Positions 44,202 to 58,183 are shown, numbered from the stretch's first letter. The stretch: 64,000 nucleotides of DNA from Pseudomonas fluorescens (GCF_000968015.1 NZ_LACH01000031.1:1-64000); one strand, 5' to 3'. Notes: generated from the letters alone by a model not told the origin. Program-made: numbers and translations.

Positions 44202-47200
44202 ATGACCGACGCGTTCGAACTCCCCAGCACACTGGTCCAAGCCCTCCAGCGCCGAGCGGCCCTGACGCCGGACCGGGTGGCCTTGCGTTTTCTCGCCGAA
44301 ACCCAGGATCAGGCTGTGGTGCTCAGTTATCGCGAGCTGGATCAGCGGGCGCGGACCATTGCTGGCGCGTTGCAGGCCGAGGCTGTGTTTGGCGATCGCG
44401 CGGTGCTGCTGTTTCCCAGCGGCCCGGATTACGTCGCGGCGTTCTTCGGCTGCCTGTACGCCGGTGTGATCGCAGTGCCGGCCTATCCGCCGGAGTCGGC
44501 GCGTCGTCATCATCAGGAGCGTCTGTTGTCGATCATTAGCGATGCCGAACCGCGTCTGCTGCTGACCAGCGCCGGCCTGCGCGATGCGTTGCAGCAAATA
44601 GAGGGCGCGCCACCGTTGCTGTGTGTCGATACGCTCGACAGCGCATTGGCCGAACGTTGGGTGGCGCCGGAACTTGCAGACGACCACATCGCGTTCCTGC
44701 AATACACCTCCGGCTCCACCGCGTTGCCGAAAGGGGTGCAAGTCAGCCACGGCAACCTGGTGGCGAATGAACTGCTGATCCGCCACGGCTTCGGCATCGA
44801 TCTGAATCCTGACGACGTGATCGTCAGCTGGTTGCCGCTGTACCACGACATGGGCCTGATCGGCGGTCTGTTGCAGCCGATTTTCAGCGGCGTGCCATGC
44901 GTGTTGATGTCTCCGGGGTATTTCCTCGGCCGGCCGTTGCGCTGGCTGGAAGCGATCAGCGAGTACGGCGGCACCATCAGCGGCGGGCCGGACTTTGCCT
45001 ATCGGTTGTGCAGCGAGCGGGTCAGTGAATCGGCCCTGGAGCGCCTCGACCTGAGCGGCTGGCGCGTGGCGTATTCCGGTTCCGAACCGATTCGCCTCGA
45101 TACCCTGGATCGCTTCGCCGAGAAGTTCGCGGCCTGCGGTTTCACCCAAGACAGTTTCATGGCGTCGTACGGGTTGGCCGAAGCGACACTGTTCGTGGCC
45201 GGCAGCCCTCGCGGTCAGGGCATTGGCAACCTGCGCGTGGACGATCACGCCCTGGCACAAAACCGTGCCGAGCCAGGCGATGGCAGCCCGATTATGAGTT
45301 GCGGCATCAGTCAGCCGGATCACGCAGTGCTGATTGCCGATCCAACAGCCCTCAACGAGTTGGCTGACAATGCAGTCGGCGAAGTCTGGGCCGCCGGGCC
45401 AAGCATCGCCCACGGCTACTGGCGCAACCCGGAGGCCAGCGCCAAAACCTTCGTTCAGCACGCTGGCCGTACCTGGCTGCGTACCGGTGACCTGGGCTTT
45501 ATGCGCAACGGTGAACTGTTCATCACCGGTCGCCTGAAGGACCTGTTGATCGTGCGTGGGTACAACCTTTATCCACAGGACATCGAGCAAACCATCGAGC
45601 GCGAAGTGGAGGTGGTTCGCAAAGGTCGTGTTGCCGCTTTTGCGGTGAACATCGAGGGGCAGGAAGGCATCGGCATTGCGGCGGAAGTCAGCCGCAGCGT
45701 GCAGAAAATCCTCCCGCCCGACGCCCTGATCAAAGCCATCCGTCAAGCCGTGGCGGAGGCGTATCAGGAGGCGCCAAGCGTGGTGGTGCTGCTTAATCCG
45801 GGCGCGTTGCCCAAGACCTCCAGCGGCAAACTGCAACGCTCGGCATGCCGCAATCGCCTGGCCGACGGCAGCCTCGACAGCTATGCGCTGTTCCCGTCGG
45901 CAGACATCGAAAGTAAATCCGCGACTGAATCAGGTTCCGAACTGCAAACCCTGATCGGCCAGATCTGGTGCGAGCAACTGCAGGTCAAACAGATCTGCGC
46001 CGACGATCACTTCTTCCTGCTGGGCGGCAACTCTATTGCCGCCACTCAGGTGGTCGCACGTCTGCGCGAGGCACTCGGTCTGGAGCTGAACCTGCGCCTG
46101 CTGTTTGAAGCGCCGACCCTTGGCGCGTTTGCCGCCGCAGTCGCTCAGCAACAACAGGACGGCGGACTCGCCCAAGGCGCGATCACCTCGTTGTCGCGCA
46201 CCGAAGCCATGCCGCAATCGCTTGCGCAAAACCGTCTGTGGATCACCTGGCAACTCGACCCGCAGAGCAGCGCCTACAACATTCCCGGCGCCTTGCGCCT
46301 GCGTGGCGAACTGGATGAAGACGCCTTGCGCGCCAGCTTCCAACAGCTGATCGAGCGTCACGAATCCCTGCGCACGCGGTTCATCGAGCGTGACGGTGTG
46401 GCGCTGCAGCAGGTCGATGCAGCGAGCGAATTCAACCTGCAACTGATCGACATCAGCGACCTGCCGGTTGCCGAGCGTGAAGTCCGTGCGCAGCAAATCC
46501 GAGAGGACGAAGCCCGCACTCAATTCGATCTGCAGAAAGGCCCGCTGTTGTGGGTGACCCTGGTGCGCCTCGATGAAGAGGACCATCAACTGTTGGTGAC
46601 GATGCACCACATCATCGCCGACGGCTGGTCGCTGAACGTGCTGATCGACGAGTTCTCGCGCCTGTATGCCGCAGCGTCCCAAGGACAAAAGGCGACACTG
46701 CCAGCATTGCCGACTCAGTACGCCGACTACGGCAGCTGGCAGCGTCAATGGCTGGCGCAAGGGGAGGGCGAGCGCCAGCTGGCTTACTGGAAAGCGCAAT
46801 TGGGCGATGAGCATCCGACCCTGAGCCTGGCCACTGATCATCCGCGTTCGGCGCAACACCTTCACAGCGCCGCGCGCCACACCATACGGTTGGGCGCGAC
46901 GCTGAGCGATGCGATTCGCCAGACCGCCCAGGCCCATGAGTCCACTTCGTTCATGCTGTTGCTCGCCGCGTTCCAGTGCCTGCTGCACCGCTACAGTGGC
47001 CAACGCGACATCCGCATCGGCGTGCCGAACGCCAACCGTCCGCGCCTTGAAACCCAAGGGCTGATCGGCTTCTTCATCAACACCCAGGTGCTACACGCCG
47101 AACTGGATTCGCAGCTGCCATTCGTCGATCTACTGGCGCAAACCCGTCAGGCTGCATTGGGCGCACAAGCACATCAGGACCTGCCGTTCGAACAATTGCT

Positions 47201-50200
47201 CGAAGCCTTCCCGCAAGCCCGCGAACAAGGTCTGTTTCAGGTCATGTTCAACCACCAGCAACGGGACTTGAGCGCATTGCGTCGCCTGCCTGGATTGCTC
47301 GCCGAAGAGCTGCCTTGGCACAGCCGCGAAGCCAAGTTCGACCTGCAACTGCACAGCGAGGAAGACCAAAAGGGTCGCCTGAGCCTGTCCTTCGACTACG
47401 CCAGCGAACTGTTCGACGTGGCGACCATCGAGCGCTTGGCCGAGCACTTCACCAACCTGCTGCGAGCCATTTGCGAACAACCAAAAACTGCCATCGGCGA
47501 CCTTCCACTACTGACCCCGAGTGAGCACGATCAGCAATCATCTTGGAGCGCTGCACCGTGCACACAGGCCAGCGTTTGGCTGCCCGAATTGCTCAATGAA
47601 CAGGCTCGCCTGACCCCGGAGCGCACCGCTCTTATGTGGGACGGTGGCGCCATGGATTTCGCCGAACTGCACACCCAGGCCAACCGCTTGGCCCATTACC
47701 TGCGCGACAAAGGCGTCGGCCCGGATGTTTGCGTGGCCATTGCCGCCGAGCGTTCGCCGCAGTTGCTGATCGGCCTGCTGGCGATCATCAAGGCCGGCGG
47801 CGCCTACGTGCCGCTGGACCCGGACTACCCGGCCGAACGCCTGGCTTACATGCTCAGCGACAGCGGCGTCGAATTGCTGCTGACCCAAACCCAATTACTC
47901 GAGCGCTTGCCGGCCACCGATGGCGTCAGCGTGATCGCCATGGATGCCTTGCATCTGGAGAGCTGGCCGAGCCATACACCGGGCCTGCACTTGCACGGCG
48001 ACAACCTGGCGTACGTGATTTACACCTCCGGTTCCACCGGCCAGCCGAAGGGCGTCGGCAACACCCACGCAGCCCTCGCCGAGCGCCTGCAATGGATGCA
48101 GAACACCTATCGATTGAACGACACCGACGTGCTGATGCAAAAGGCGCCGATCAGTTTTGACGTGTCGGTGTGGGAGTGCTTCTGGCCGCTGATTACCGGT
48201 GCACGCTTGCTGATCGCCGGCCCCGGTGAACACCGCGATCCGCATCGTATTGCGCAATTGGTTCAACAGTTCGGCGTGACCACGCTGCACTTTGTACCGC
48301 CGCTGCTTTCGTTGTTTATCGACGAACCGCTGACCACCGAATGCACCAGCCTGCGCCGCGTATTCTCCGGCGGTGAAGCCTTGCCCGCCGAACTGCGCAA
48401 CCGCGTGCTGGAACACCTGCCGGCCGTGCAATTGCACAACCGTTACGGCCCGACCGAAACCGCGATCAACGTCACTCATTGGCACTGCACAACCGCCGAT
48501 GGCGAGCGCTCGCCGATTGGTCGTCCGTTGGGCAATGTGCTGTGCCGCGTGCTCGATGAGGCACTCAATCCCGTTCCGGCCGGTGTGCCGGGCGAGCTGT
48601 GCATCAGCGGTATCGGTCTGGCGCGCGGCTATTTGGGCCGTCCGGGACTGACCGCAGAACGTTTTGTCGTCGATCCATTGGGTGAGCAGGGCGCGCGTCT
48701 GTACCGTACCGGCGACCGTGCGCGCTGGGCCGCCGACGGCGTGATCGAATACCTCGGCCGTCTCGATCAGCAGGTCAAACTGCGTGGCTTCCGCGTTGAA
48801 CCGGAAGAAATCGAAGCACGATTGCTGGCACAGGACTGCGTCGCTCAAGCCGTGGTGCTGGTGCGCGAAACGGCGGCCGGCGGACAGTTGATCGGTTACT
48901 ACACCGCAACCGATTCCACAGAAGATGTTGATGCTCAAACCGCACGCCTGAAAGCTGCGCTGGCCGCCGAGTTGCCGGAATACATGGTTCCAGCGCAACT
49001 CATGCGCCTGGACGTAATTCCCCTGAGCCCAAGCGGTAAACTCGACCGCCGCGCTTTGCCGGAGCCTCAGTGGCAAGTGCGCGAGCACGTTGAACCGGTC
49101 ACTGCCCTCGAGCAACAAATCGCCGGCATCTGGCGTGAAGTATTGGGCCTCGCGCAAGTCGGCCTGCGTGACGATTTCTTCGCCCTCGGCGGCCATTCCT
49201 TGCTGGCCACGCAAATCATTTCCCGCACCCGTCAGGCCTGCGACGTCGAGTTGCCGCTGCGCGCGCTGTTCGAAAACAGTGAGCTGGGCGCCTTTGCCGA
49301 ACAGGTGCAACTGATCCAGGCCAGCGGCAAAACCAACCAGCAACCGCCGATCGAGAAAGTCGACCGCAGCCAACCGGTGCCGTTGTCCTATTCCCAGCAG
49401 CGCATGTGGTTCCTCTGGCAGATGGAACCGGACAGCCCGGCCTACAACGTTGGTGGCATGGCACGGCTGCGCGGGGTGCTCGATGTCGGGCGCTTCGAAG
49501 CCGCGCTGCAAGCCCTGATCATGCGTCATGAAACCCTGCGCACTACGTTCCCGAGCATCAATGGCGTGGCCCGGCAACGGGTTCACCCAGACACCGGGAT
49601 GCGCATGGACTGGAAGGACTTCTCCGCGCTCGACGTTGATCGCCGCGAACAGCGCGTCCAGCAACTGGCCGACGACGAGGCGCATAAACCCTTCGATCTG
49701 GAAACCGGACCCCTGCTGCGCGCCTGTATGGTCAAGACCGCCGAGCACGAACATTATCTGGTGCTGACCCTGCACCACATCGTCACCGAAGGCTGGGCGA
49801 TGGACATCTTCGCCCGGGAACTGAGCGCGCTTTACGAGGCCTTTGTCGATGACCGCGAATCGCCGCTGCAACCGCTGCCGGTGCAATACCTGGATTACAG
49901 CGTCTGGCAGCGCCAGTGGCTGGAGTCCGGCGAACGTCAGCGCCAACTCGACTACTGGACCGCGCAACTGGGCCGCGAACATCCGTTGCTGGAGTTGCCC
50001 GCCGACCGTCCGCGTCCACCGGTACAAAGTCATCAGGGCGAACTGTTCCGTTTCGACCTGAGCGATGAGCTTGCCGCGCGCGTTCGTGCTTTCAATGCAC
50101 ACAACGGTCTGACCCTGTTCATGACCATGACCGCCGCGCTGGCAGTGCTGCTTTACCGCTACAGCGGCCAGACCGACCTGCGCATCGGCGCGCCGGTGGC

Positions 50201-53200
50201 CAACCGGATTCGTCCGGAAAGCGAAGGGCTGATCGGTGCGTTCCTCAACACCCAAGTGCTGCGTTGCCAGCTCGACGGGCAGATGTCCGTGGGTGAGTTG
50301 TTCGAGCAGGTTCGCCACACCGTGATCGAAGGCCAGTCTCATCAGGACTTGCCGTTCGATCATTTGGTGGAGGCTTTGCAGCCTCCGCGCAGCGCGGCGT
50401 ACAACCCGTTGTTTCAGGTGATGTGCAACGTGCAGCGCTGGGAATTCCAGCAGAGCCGCACACTCGCCGGCATGACCGTCGAATACCTGGCCAACGATGC
50501 GCGGGCGACCAAGTTCGACCTCAACCTGGAAGTCACCGACCTCGACCATCGCCTGGGTTGCTGCCTGACCTACAGCACCGATCTGTTCGATGAACCACGC
50601 ATTGCGCGGATAGCCGGGCATTGGCGCAACCTGCTGGAAGCGCTGCTGGCCGATCCGCAACAGCGCCTCAGTGAACTGCCGCTGCTGGAAGCCACCGAAC
50701 AGCAACACCTGCTCGACAGCCTCGGCGTCGAGCCGGGCGAACACCGCCTCGACCAGTGCATTCATCACCTGTTCAGCGAGCAGGCCCTGGCGCGCAAAGA
50801 TGCGCCGGCACTGACCTTCGCCGGGCAAACCCTTAGCTACGCCGAACTCGACTGCCGCGCCAATCGCCTGGCCTGGATGCTCCGCGAGCGTGGCGTCGGG
50901 CCGCAGGTTCGGGTGGGTCTGGCGCTTGAGCGTTCACTGGAAATGGTCGTCGGCCTGCTGGCGATCCTCAAGGCGGGCGGCGCCTACGTGCCGCTGGACC
51001 CGGAGTACCCGCTGGATCGTTTGCACTACATGATCGAAGACAGCGGCATCGGTTTGCTGCTCAGCGATGCCGCAATGTTCGATGCGCTCGGCGAACTGCC
51101 GGCAACGGTCGCTCGTTGGTGCCTGGAGGAGGACGCAGCAGAACTGGCCCATTACCCGGCCACCGAGCTGCCGTTTATCAGCCTGCCGCAGCATCAGGCT
51201 TACCTGATTTACACTTCGGGCTCTACCGGCAAACCGAAAGGCGTGGTGGTGTCCCACGGTGAAATCGCCATGCATTGCCAAGCGGTCATTGAACGTTTTG
51301 GCATGCGCCCGGACGATTGCGAACTGCACTTCTATTCGATCAACTTCGATGCGGCAACCGAGCGTTTGCTGGTGCCGTTGTTGAGTGGTGCTCAAGTCGT
51401 TCTGCGCGCTCAAGGTCAGTGGGACGCGGAAGAAATCTGTGGTCTGATTCGCCGCCATCACATCAATATCCTCGGCTTCACCCCGAGCTACGGCAGCCAA
51501 TTGGCGCAGTGGCTGGCGACCCAGGGTGAAATCCTGCCGGTGCGCATGTGCATCACCGGCGGTGAAGCGCTGACCGGCGAACACCTGGCGCGGATTCGTG
51601 CGGCGTTCAAGCCGAGCCTGTTTTTCAACGCCTACGGCCCGACCGAAACCGTGGTCATGCCCCTGGCCAGTCTGGCGCCCGAGCAGCTTGAAGAAGGGCT
51701 GGGCAGCGTGCCGATCGGCAGTGTGATTGGTGCGCGCGTGGCCTACATCCTCGACGCTGATCTGGCGCTGGTGCCGCAAGGCGCGACGGGCGAGTTGTAC
51801 GTCGGCGGCGCCGGTCTGGCGCAGGGTTATCACCTGCGTCCGGGTATGACGGCCGAACGTTTTGTGGCTGATCCGTTCGCGGCCAATGGCGGGCGTCTGT
51901 ACCGCACCGGCGATCTGGTGCGCCAGCGCGCCGACGGTCTGGTGGAATACCTCGGACGTATCGACCATCAAGTGAAGATTCGTGGTTTCCGCATTGAACT
52001 GGGCGAAATCGAAACCCGTCTGCTGGAACATGAATCGATCCGTGAAGCCGTGGTGCTGGCGCTGGATGCCCCGAGCGGCAAACAACTGGTCGGCTATCTG
52101 GTGACTGAGGTCGCTGAGCAGGACGAAACGCAACAAAACACACTGCGTGAGGCGTTGAAGGCGCACCTCAAATCCCAGTTGCCGGATTACATGGTGCCAA
52201 CGCATTTGATCCTGCTGGCCAGCATGCCGCTGACCGCCAACGGCAAACTCGACCGCCGCGCATTGCCGGCCCCGGACCCGGAGTTGAACCGTCAGCAGTA
52301 CGTGGCACCGAGCAACGAGCTTGAACTGACGCTGGCCGCCATCTGGTGCGAAGTGCTGAACGTCCTGCAGGTCGGCCTCAACGACAACTTCTTCGAACTG
52401 GGCGGCGATTCGATTCTGTCGATCCAGGTGGTCAGCCGTGCACGGCAGCAGGGCATTCACTTCAGCCCGCGAGATCTGTTCCAGCACCAGACCGTGCAAA
52501 CCCTGGCCGCCGTGGCGACCCGCACCGAGCAGGTCACCGCCGAACAAGGTTTGCTGACCGGCGAACCGCGTCTGACGCCGATCCAGCACTGGTTCTTCGA
52601 CACCGACATCCCCCAGCGTCAACACTGGAACCAGGCGTTGCTGCTGGAACCGACCGTGGCGCTGGAGCCCCATCATCTGGAGCAAGCGCTGCTGGCAGTG
52701 ATCGAACAGCACGACGCCTTGCGTTTGCGCTTCTCTGAAATTGCAGGCCGATGGCAGGCCGAGCACCAGGCGATTTCCGACGCGCCGGTGCTATGGCAAG
52801 TGCGCGTTTCGTCCATGGACCAAGGCGCGGCACTGTTCGCCGATGCCCAGCGCAGCCTCGACCTTGAGGATGGGCCGCTGATGCGCGCGCTGCTGGTCGA
52901 TGGTCCTGAGGGGCAACAACGGCTGTTCATCGCCATTCACCACTTGGTCGTGGATGGGGTTTCGTGGCGGGTGTTGCTGGACGATTTGCAAACGGTGTAT
53001 CGCCAACTGAACGCAGGGCAGTCGGCAAAACTGCTGGCGAAAACCAGTGCCTTCAAGGACTGGGCCGCACGCTTGCAGGCGTATGCCGGCAGCGAATCCC
53101 TGCGTGAAGAACTGAGCTGGTGGCAGTCGCAACTGGCCGGTGAAAGCGCCGGATTGCCGTGTGATCGCCCAGAGGGTTGCCGGCAGAATCGTCATGCGCA

Positions 53201-56200
53201 AACTGTCAGCGTGCGCCTCGATGTCGAGCGCACTCGCCAACTGCTGCAACAGGCACCGAGCGCCTATCGCACTCAGGTCAACGACTTGCTGCTGACCGCA
53301 TTGGCCCGCGTGCTGTGCCGTTGGAGTGGTCACGCATCGGCGCTGATTCAACTCGAAGGGCATGGCCGCGAAACCCTGTTCGACGAGATCGACCTGACCC
53401 GCACCGTCGGCTGGTTCACCAGCGCTTATCCGCTGCGGCTGATGCCAGCGGATGGGCAGGGCGCTTCGATCAAAGCGATCAAGGAACAACTGCGCGCCGT
53501 GCCGCACAAAGGCCTGGGTTATGGCGTGTTGCGTTATCTCGCCGATGACTCGAGCCGGCAGACCATGGCTGCCTTGCCGGTGGCGCCGATCACCTTCAAC
53601 TACCTCGGTCAGTTCGACCAGAGCTTCGGCGCGGACGCCTTGTTCCGTCCTCTCGATGAAGCGGTCGGTGCGGCCCATGATGCTCGCGCGCCGCTGCCCA
53701 ATGAGCTGAGCGTCGACAGTCAGGTCTATGGCGGTGAACTGGTGCTGCGTTGGACCTTCAGCGCCGAACGCCACGACCCGCAGACCATCACCGACCTGGC
53801 GGACGCCTACCTCGGCGAATTGCAGGGCCTGATCGAGCATTGCCTGCGCGACGATGCGGGAGGCCTGACGCCGTCAGACTTCCCATTGGCGAAACTGACC
53901 CAGCCGCAACTCGACGCGCTGCCAATCCCGGCCGCCGCCATCGAAGACGTCTACCCGCTGACGCCGATGCAGGAGGGCATGCTGCTGCACACCTTGCTGG
54001 AACCGGGCACCGGCCTCTACTACATGCAGGATCGCTACCGCATCAACAGCGAGCTCGACCCGCAACGTTTCGCCCAGGCCTGGCAAGCGGTGATCGCCCG
54101 TCACGAAGCCCTGCGCGCATCGTTCTGCTGGAACGTCGGCGAAGACATGCTGCAAGTTATCCACAAGCCGGGCAGCACGCCGATCGAGTACCTGGACTGG
54201 AGCGTAATCGGCGGAGCCGAACAGGAGCCGAAGTTGCAGGCATTGCTGAAAAGCGAGCGCGAGGCCGGGTTCGATCTGCTCAATCAGGCACCGTTCCACC
54301 TGCGCCTGATCAAGGTCGGCGCGGCGCGCTACTGGTTCATGATGAGCAACCACCACATCCTCATCGATGCCTGGTGCCGTTCGCTGCTGATGAACGATTT
54401 CTTCGAAATCTATACCGCATTGGGCGAAGGCCGGGACGCGCAACTGGCCGTGCCGCCGCGTTATCGCGACTACATCGGCTGGCTGCAACGCCAAAGCCTG
54501 GCCGAAGCGCGGCAGTGGTGGAAAACCAACCTGCAAGGCTTCGAGCGGACCACGCCGATCCCGAGCGACAGGCCGTTCCTGCGCGAACATGCCGGCGAAA
54601 GCGGCGGCATGATCGTCGGCGACCGCTACACACGGCTCGATGCCCGTGACGGTGCGCAACTGCGCGAAATGGCTCAGGCCCATCAACTGACGATCAATAC
54701 CTTTGCCCAAGCGGCGTGGGCGCTGGTGCTACGCCGCTTGAGCGGTGATCGCGACGTGCTGTTCGGCGTCACGGTAGCCGGGCGTCCGGTGGACATGCCG
54801 CAGATGCAGCGCACGGTCGGGCTGTTCATCAACAGCATCGCGCTGCGGGTGAAAATGCCCGAGGACGATCAGCGTTGCAGTGTTCGTCAATGGTTGAGCG
54901 GTTTGCTCGACAGCAACATGCAACTGCGCGAGTACGAATACCTGCCGCTGGTGAGCATTCAGGAAAACAGCGAACTGCCCAAGGGACAGCCGTTGTTCGA
55001 CAGCCTGTTCGTGTTCGAAAACGCCCCGGTGGAAGTCTCGGTGCTGGACCGTGCGCAAAGCCTCAACGCGACCTCGGATTCGGGCCGAACCCACACCAAC
55101 TTCCCGCTGACGGCGGTCTGCTATCCGGGCGATGACCTGGGCCTGCACCTGTCTTACGACCAGCGTTATTTTGATGAGTCGACCGTCGAGTGCATGCTCG
55201 GCGAGTTCAAGCGGTTGCTGCTGGCACTGGTTGAAGGTTTCCACGGAGACATGGCCGATCTACCGTTGCTGGGCTTTGATGAGCAAGACTTCCTGATCCG
55301 CGGCTGCAACCAGAGCGAGCACGATTACCCGCTGGAGCAGAGTTACGTCTCATTGTTTGAAGCGCAGGTTGCCGAGCATCCACAGCGCATTGCCGCCAGT
55401 TGCCTGGATCAACAGCACAGCTACCTTGAGCTGAATGAGCGCAGTAACCGTCTCGGTCACGCCTTGATCGCCGCTGGCGTAAGGCTGGATCAACCGGTGG
55501 CGTTGCTGGCTGAACGTAACCTCGATCTGCCGGGCATGATCATCGGCAGCTTCAAGGCGGGCGCGGGTTATTTGCCGCTGGACCCGGGGCTGCCGAGTCA
55601 GCGTCTGAGCCGGATCATCGATCTGAGCCGCACGCCGGTGCTGGTCTGCACTCAGGCCTGCCGCGAACAAGCGGTGGCGCTGCTGGATGAGTTTGGTTGC
55701 GCCAACCGGCCCACGTTGTTGGTCTGGGAAGAGGTGCAGGCGAGTGATGTTTCGGTTGCCAACCCGGGCATCTACAGCGGCCCGGACAACCTTGCCTACG
55801 TGATCTACACCTCGGGCTCCACCGGTTTGCCGAAAGGCGTGATGGTCGAACAGCGCGGCATGCTCAACAACCAGTTGAGCAAGGTTCCCTACCTGAACTT
55901 GAGCGATGCCGATGTGATCGCCCAGACCGCCTCGCAAAGTTTCGACATTTCGGTCTGGCAGTTCCTCGCCGCACCGCTGTTCGGCGCTCGGGTGGACATC
56001 GTGCCGAACACCATCGCCCATGATCCGCAAGGGTTGCTGGCGCATGTGTCGGCCCAGGGCATTACCGTGCTGGAAAGCGTGCCGTCGTTGATTCAGGGCA
56101 TGCTCGCCCAGGAACGCATGAGCCTCGACGGTCTGCGCTGGATGCTGCCAACCGGTGAGGCAATGCCTCCGGAGCTGGCGCACCAATGGCTGCTGCGCTA

Positions 56201-57185
56201 CCCGGAGATCGGGCTGGTGAATGCTTATGGTCCGGCGGAATGCTCGGACGACGTGGCGTTCTTCCGCGTCGACATGGCGTCGACTCGTGGCAGTTACTTG
56301 CCGATCGGCACGCCGACCGACAACAACCGCTTATACCTGCTTGATGGTGCCTTGGAACTGGTGCCGTTGGGTGCGGTGGGCGAGTTGTGTGTCGCCGGCA
56401 CCGGGGTAGGGCGCGGTTATGTGAGCGATCCGTTGCGCACGGCTCAAGTGTTTGTGCCGAATCCGTTTGGTGAACCGGGGGATCGTCTGTATCGCACTGG
56501 CGACCTGGCCCGTCGGCGCAGTGACGGTGTGCTGGAATACGTCGGACGGATCGACCATCAAGTGAAGATCCGCGGTTACCGCATCGAACTGGGTGAAATC
56601 GAAGCGCGTTTGCATGAGCAACCGCAAGTGCGCGAAGCGGCAGTCGGCGTGCAGGAAGGCGTGAACGGCAAACATCTGGTCGGCTATTTGGTCGCGGCTG
56701 ATGCTTTGATCAATCCAACCGAGCGACTGGAACGCATTAAGCAACGCCTGCGTGCTGAACTGCCGGAATACATGGTGCCGCTGCACTGGCTATGGCTGGA
56801 TCGGATGCCGCTGAACGCCAACGGCAAGCTTGATCGCAAGGCTTTGCCGGCGCTGGAGATCGGCCAGTTGCAGAGCCAGGACTACCAGGCGCCGCGCAAT
56901 GAGCTGGAGCAGACGCTGGCGGATATCTGGGCCGAGGTGCTGAAGGTCGAGAAGGTCGGTGTTCGCGACAACTTCTTCGAGCTGGGCGGGCATTCATTGC
57001 TGGCGACGCAGATCGCTTCGCGGGTGCAGAAAGCCCTGCAACGTGATGTACCGCTGCGGGCAATGTTCGAATGCAGCACGGTGGCGGAGTTGGCCGAATA
57101 CATCGACGGATTGGCGGCGAGCGACATCACCGAGGAGAAGGTGGATCGTCTTAATGATTTGATGGCGGAACTGGAGGGGCTTTGA
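44202..57185 (+). CDS. pvdL: Pyoverdine chromophore NRPS PvdL
   Basis: A 4327-residue synthetase that builds the acylated Glu-Tyr-Dab peptide of the chromophore. Domain order: acyl-AMP ligase (1-590; [16 protein letters not shown]), carrier (Ser611), condensation (HHIIADG at 802-808), adenylation 1 (core near 1268), carrier (Ser1666), condensation (HHIVTEG at 1858), adenylation 2 (near 2333), carrier (Ser2737, GGDS type), epimerase (HHLVVDG at 2913), condensation (HHILIDA at 3384), adenylation 3 (near 3863) and carrier (Ser4265). There is no thioesterase, so the product passes to another synthetase not in this window. The order equals P. aeruginosa PvdL. ATG 44202 has AGGAA upstream. Substrates are inferred from homology; the third pocket reads like a diaminobutyrate code. 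Confidence 0.95.
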   Translation: MTDAFELPSTLVQALQRRAALTPDRVALRFLAETQDQAVVLSYRELDQRARTIAGALQAEAVFGDRAVLLFPSGPDYVAAFFGCLYAGVIAVPAYPPESARRHHQERLLSIISDAEPRLLLTSAGLRDALQQIEGAPPLLCVDTLDSALAERWVAPELADDHIAFLQYTSGSTALPKGVQVSHGNLVANELLIRHGFGIDLNPDDVIVSWLPLYHDMGLIGGLLQPIFSGVPCVLMSPGYFLGRPLRWLEAISEYGGTISGGPDFAYRLCSERVSESALERLDLSGWRVAYSGSEPIRLDTLDRFAEKFAACGFTQDSFMASYGLAEATLFVAGSPRGQGIGNLRVDDHALAQNRAEPGDGSPIMSCGISQPDHAVLIADPTALNELADNAVGEVWAAGPSIAHGYWRNPEASAKTFVQHAGRTWLRTGDLGFMRNGELFITGRLKDLLIVRGYNLYPQDIEQTIEREVEVVRKGRVAAFAVNIEGQEGIGIAAEVSRSVQKILPPDALIKAIRQAVAEAYQEAPSVVVLLNPGALPKTSSGKLQRSACRNRLADGSLDSYALFPSADIESKSATESGSELQTLIGQIWCEQLQVKQICADDHFFLLGGNSIAATQVVARLREALGLELNLRLLFEAPTLGAFAAAVAQQQQDGGLAQGAITSLSRTEAMPQSLAQNRLWITWQLDPQSSAYNIPGALRLRGELDEDALRASFQQLIERHESLRTRFIERDGVALQQVDAASEFNLQLIDISDLPVAEREVRAQQIREDEARTQFDLQKGPLLWVTLVRLDEEDHQLLVTMHHIIADGWSLNVLIDEFSRLYAAASQGQKATLPALPTQYADYGSWQRQWLAQGEGERQLAYWKAQLGDEHPTLSLATDHPRSAQHLHSAARHTIRLGATLSDAIRQTAQAHESTSFMLLLAAFQCLLHRYSGQRDIRIGVPNANRPRLETQGLIGFFINTQVLHAELDSQLPFVDLLAQTRQAALGAQAHQDLPFEQLLEAFPQAREQGLFQVMFNHQQRDLSALRRLPGLLAEELPWHSREAKFDLQLHSEEDQKGRLSLSFDYASELFDVATIERLAEHFTNLLRAICEQPKTAIGDLPLLTPSEHDQQSSWSAAPCTQASVWLPELLNEQARLTPERTALMWDGGAMDFAELHTQANRLAHYLRDKGVGPDVCVAIAAERSPQLLIGLLAIIKAGGAYVPLDPDYPAERLAYMLSDSGVELLLTQTQLLERLPATDGVSVIAMDALHLESWPSHTPGLHLHGDNLAYVIYTSGSTGQPKGVGNTHAALAERLQWMQNTYRLNDTDVLMQKAPISFDVSVWECFWPLITGARLLIAGPGEHRDPHRIAQLVQQFGVTTLHFVPPLLSLFIDEPLTTECTSLRRVFSGGEALPAELRNRVLEHLPAVQLHNRYGPTETAINVTHWHCTTADGERSPIGRPLGNVLCRVLDEALNPVPAGVPGELCISGIGLARGYLGRPGLTAERFVVDPLGEQGARLYRTGDRARWAADGVIEYLGRLDQQVKLRGFRVEPEEIEARLLAQDCVAQAVVLVRETAAGGQLIGYYTATDSTEDVDAQTARLKAALAAELPEYMVPAQLMRLDVIPLSPSGKLDRRALPEPQWQVREHVEPVTALEQQIAGIWREVLGLAQVGLRDDFFALGGHSLLATQIISRTRQACDVELPLRALFENSELGAFAEQVQLIQASGKTNQQPPIEKVDRSQPVPLSYSQQRMWFLWQMEPDSPAYNVGGMARLRGVLDVGRFEAALQALIMRHETLRTTFPSINGVARQRVHPDTGMRMDWKDFSALDVDRREQRVQQLADDEAHKPFDLETGPLLRACMVKTAEHEHYLVLTLHHIVTEGWAMDIFARELSALYEAFVDDRESPLQPLPVQYLDYSVWQRQWLESGERQRQLDYWTAQLGREHPLLELPADRPRPPVQSHQGELFRFDLSDELAARVRAFNAHNGLTLFMTMTAALAVLLYRYSGQTDLRIGAPVANRIRPESEGLIGAFLNTQVLRCQLDGQMSVGELFEQVRHTVIEGQSHQDLPFDHLVEALQPPRSAAYNPLFQVMCNVQRWEFQQSRTLAGMTVEYLANDARATKFDLNLEVTDLDHRLGCCLTYSTDLFDEPRIARIAGHWRNLLEALLADPQQRLSELPLLEATEQQHLLDSLGVEPGEHRLDQCIHHLFSEQALARKDAPALTFAGQTLSYAELDCRANRLAWMLRERGVGPQVRVGLALERSLEMVVGLLAILKAGGAYVPLDPEYPLDRLHYMIEDSGIGLLLSDAAMFDALGELPATVARWCLEEDAAELAHYPATELPFISLPQHQAYLIYTSGSTGKPKGVVVSHGEIAMHCQAVIERFGMRPDDCELHFYSINFDAATERLLVPLLSGAQVVLRAQGQWDAEEICGLIRRHHINILGFTPSYGSQLAQWLATQGEILPVRMCITGGEALTGEHLARIRAAFKPSLFFNAYGPTETVVMPLASLAPEQLEEGLGSVPIGSVIGARVAYILDADLALVPQGATGELYVGGAGLAQGYHLRPGMTAERFVADPFAANGGRLYRTGDLVRQRADGLVEYLGRIDHQVKIRGFRIELGEIETRLLEHESIREAVVLALDAPSGKQLVGYLVTEVAEQDETQQNTLREALKAHLKSQLPDYMVPTHLILLASMPLTANGKLDRRALPAPDPELNRQQYVAPSNELELTLAAIWCEVLNVLQVGLNDNFFELGGDSILSIQVVSRARQQGIHFSPRDLFQHQTVQTLAAVATRTEQVTAEQGLLTGEPRLTPIQHWFFDTDIPQRQHWNQALLLEPTVALEPHHLEQALLAVIEQHDALRLRFSEIAGRWQAEHQAISDAPVLWQVRVSSMDQGAALFADAQRSLDLEDGPLMRALLVDGPEGQQRLFIAIHHLVVDGVSWRVLLDDLQTVYRQLNAGQSAKLLAKTSAFKDWAARLQAYAGSESLREELSWWQSQLAGESAGLPCDRPEGCRQNRHAQTVSVRLDVERTRQLLQQAPSAYRTQVNDLLLTALARVLCRWSGHASALIQLEGHGRETLFDEIDLTRTVGWFTSAYPLRLMPADGQGASIKAIKEQLRAVPHKGLGYGVLRYLADDSSRQTMAALPVAPITFNYLGQFDQSFGADALFRPLDEAVGAAHDARAPLPNELSVDSQVYGGELVLRWTFSAERHDPQTITDLADAYLGELQGLIEHCLRDDAGGLTPSDFPLAKLTQPQLDALPIPAAAIEDVYPLTPMQEGMLLHTLLEPGTGLYYMQDRYRINSELDPQRFAQAWQAVIARHEALRASFCWNVGEDMLQVIHKPGSTPIEYLDWSVIGGAEQEPKLQALLKSEREAGFDLLNQAPFHLRLIKVGAARYWFMMSNHHILIDAWCRSLLMNDFFEIYTALGEGRDAQLAVPPRYRDYIGWLQRQSLAEARQWWKTNLQGFERTTPIPSDRPFLREHAGESGGMIVGDRYTRLDARDGAQLREMAQAHQLTINTFAQAAWALVLRRLSGDRDVLFGVTVAGRPVDMPQMQRTVGLFINSIALRVKMPEDDQRCSVRQWLSGLLDSNMQLREYEYLPLVSIQENSELPKGQPLFDSLFVFENAPVEVSVLDRAQSLNATSDSGRTHTNFPLTAVCYPGDDLGLHLSYDQRYFDESTVECMLGEFKRLLLALVEGFHGDMADLPLLGFDEQDFLIRGCNQSEHDYPLEQSYVSLFEAQVAEHPQRIAASCLDQQHSYLELNERSNRLGHALIAAGVRLDQPVALLAERNLDLPGMIIGSFKAGAGYLPLDPGLPSQRLSRIIDLSRTPVLVCTQACREQAVALLDEFGCANRPTLLVWEEVQASDVSVANPGIYSGPDNLAYVIYTSGSTGLPKGVMVEQRGMLNNQLSKVPYLNLSDADVIAQTASQSFDISVWQFLAAPLFGARVDIVPNTIAHDPQGLLAHVSAQGITVLESVPSLIQGMLAQERMSLDGLRWMLPTGEAMPPELAHQWLLRYPEIGLVNAYGPAECSDDVAFFRVDMASTRGSYLPIGTPTDNNRLYLLDGALELVPLGAVGELCVAGTGVGRGYVSDPLRTAQVFVPNPFGEPGDRLYRTGDLARRRSDGVLEYVGRIDHQVKIRGYRIELGEIEARLHEQPQVREAAVGVQEGVNGKHLVGYLVAADALINPTERLERIKQRLRAELPEYMVPLHWLWLDRMPLNANGKLDRKALPALEIGQLQSQDYQAPRNELEQTLADIWAEVLKVEKVGVRDNFFELGGHSLLATQIASRVQKALQRDVPLRAMFECSTVAELAEYIDGLAASDITEEKVDRLNDLMAELEGL

Positions 57186-57203
57186 TTCTCTAGCGCCGCT
57201 AAA

Positions 57204-57279
57204 GGCCTCATCGCGAGCAAGCTCGCTCCCACAGGGATATGCGATCACCTGTGGGAGCGAGCTTGCTCGCGATGAGGCC
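57204..57279. repeat. REP pair, perfect 32-bp arms
   Basis: Arms at 57204-57235 and 57248-57279 are exact reverse complements (32 bp, 12-base loop) and carry the shared GAGCAAGCTCGCTCCCACA core. It lies 18 bp after pvdL, where it can also close the pvdL transcript. Confidence 0.95.
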
Positions 57280-57357
57280 AGTTCAGACAACTACAAAGTT
57301 GACTATGGATCTTCAGCGGCACAGTCTGCCTGTGCCCTTTTGGAGAGGAGACAACCG

Positions 57358-58170
57358 ATGCCCTTCGCAACAATAGACGGACAACCCCTTCACTACATTG
57401 ATCAAGGCACCGGCCCAGCCGTTTTGCTGGCCGGCAGTTATCTGTGGGACCAGGCCATGTGGGCGCCGCAGATCGCCGCCCTGTCGCAGCAATACCGGGT
57501 GATTGCTCTGGACCTCTGGGGCCACGGTGAGTCCGGGCGGATGCCGGAGAGTACACAGTCGCTGGATGACGTAGCGCGCCAGGCATTGGCGCTGCTCGAT
57601 CATCTGGACATCGACCGTGTCACGCTGGTCGGTCTTTCGGTCGGTGGTATGTGGGGCGTGCGTCTGGCGCTGTCGGCACCGCAGCGCATCAACGGTCTGG
57701 TGCTGATGGACACCTACGTCGGCGTCGAGCCGGAACCGACTCGCCAATACTATTTCTCGCTGTTCAAACAGATCGAAGACACGGGCTTGATCGCGCCGCA
57801 GTTGCTCGACATCGTCGTGCCGATCTTCTTCCGCCCGGGCATCGATTCGCAGTCGGCGCTGTATCAGGATTTCCGCGCCAAACTGGCCGCACTGCCGCCG
57901 GAACGTCTGCGCGAGAGCATCGTGCCGATGGGGCGGATTACGTTTGGGCGGGATGATCTGTTGCCGCGTCTGGGCGAGTTGAATCCTGACACCACACTGC
58001 TGATGTGTGGCGATCAGGACAAACCGCGGCCGCCGTCGGAGACGAAGGAGATGGCCGAGTTGATTGGTTGCCCGTATCTGCTGGTGCCGGAAGCGGGGCA
58101 TATCTCCAATCTGGAGAACCCGCAGTTCGTGACGGCGACTTTGCTGAAGTTTTTGGCTGAGAGAGCTTAG
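57358..58170 (+). CDS. Alpha/beta-hydrolase
   Basis: A 270-residue alpha/beta-hydrolase. Nucleophile Ser is in VGLSVGGMWG, the oxyanion HG is replaced by a GSYLWDQ turn, and the catalytic His is in PEAGHISNLENP. It resembles 3-oxoadipate enol-lactonase-like esterases; the substrate is unknown. It is not the PvdG thioesterase type, so its location beside pvdL does not prove a role in pyoverdine. ATG 57358 (MPFATIDGQPLHY) follows GGAGAGGAG. REP pairs flank it on both sides. Confidence 0.83.
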   Translation: MPFATIDGQPLHYIDQGTGPAVLLAGSYLWDQAMWAPQIAALSQQYRVIALDLWGHGESGRMPESTQSLDDVARQALALLDHLDIDRVTLVGLSVGGMWGVRLALSAPQRINGLVLMDTYVGVEPEPTRQYYFSLFKQIEDTGLIAPQLLDIVVPIFFRPGIDSQSALYQDFRAKLAALPPERLRESIVPMGRITFGRDDLLPRLGELNPDTTLLMCGDQDKPRPPSETKEMAELIGCPYLLVPEAGHISNLENPQFVTATLLKFLAERA

Positions 58171-58183
58171 TCGGTTCTGCTGA

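Noticed and set aside
47895..50828. A 977-codon minus-strand frame within pvdL
   Set aside because: Mirror of the NRPS reading frame. Repeated motifs in it only reflect repeated NRPS domains on the other strand.
50934..52766. A 610-codon minus-strand frame within pvdL
   Set aside because: Same reason: no domain, and periodic similarity to the preceding shadow frame.
57120..57185. Truncated pvdL because no thioesterase domain follows
   Set aside because: PvdL normally ends with a carrier domain and hands the chain to another synthetase, so the end is natural.
57204..57279. CRISPR array from the repeated GAGCAAGCTCGCTCCCACA units
   Set aside because: Copies are inverted pairs scattered between genes, not evenly spaced direct repeats, and no cas genes are present. 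They are REP elements.
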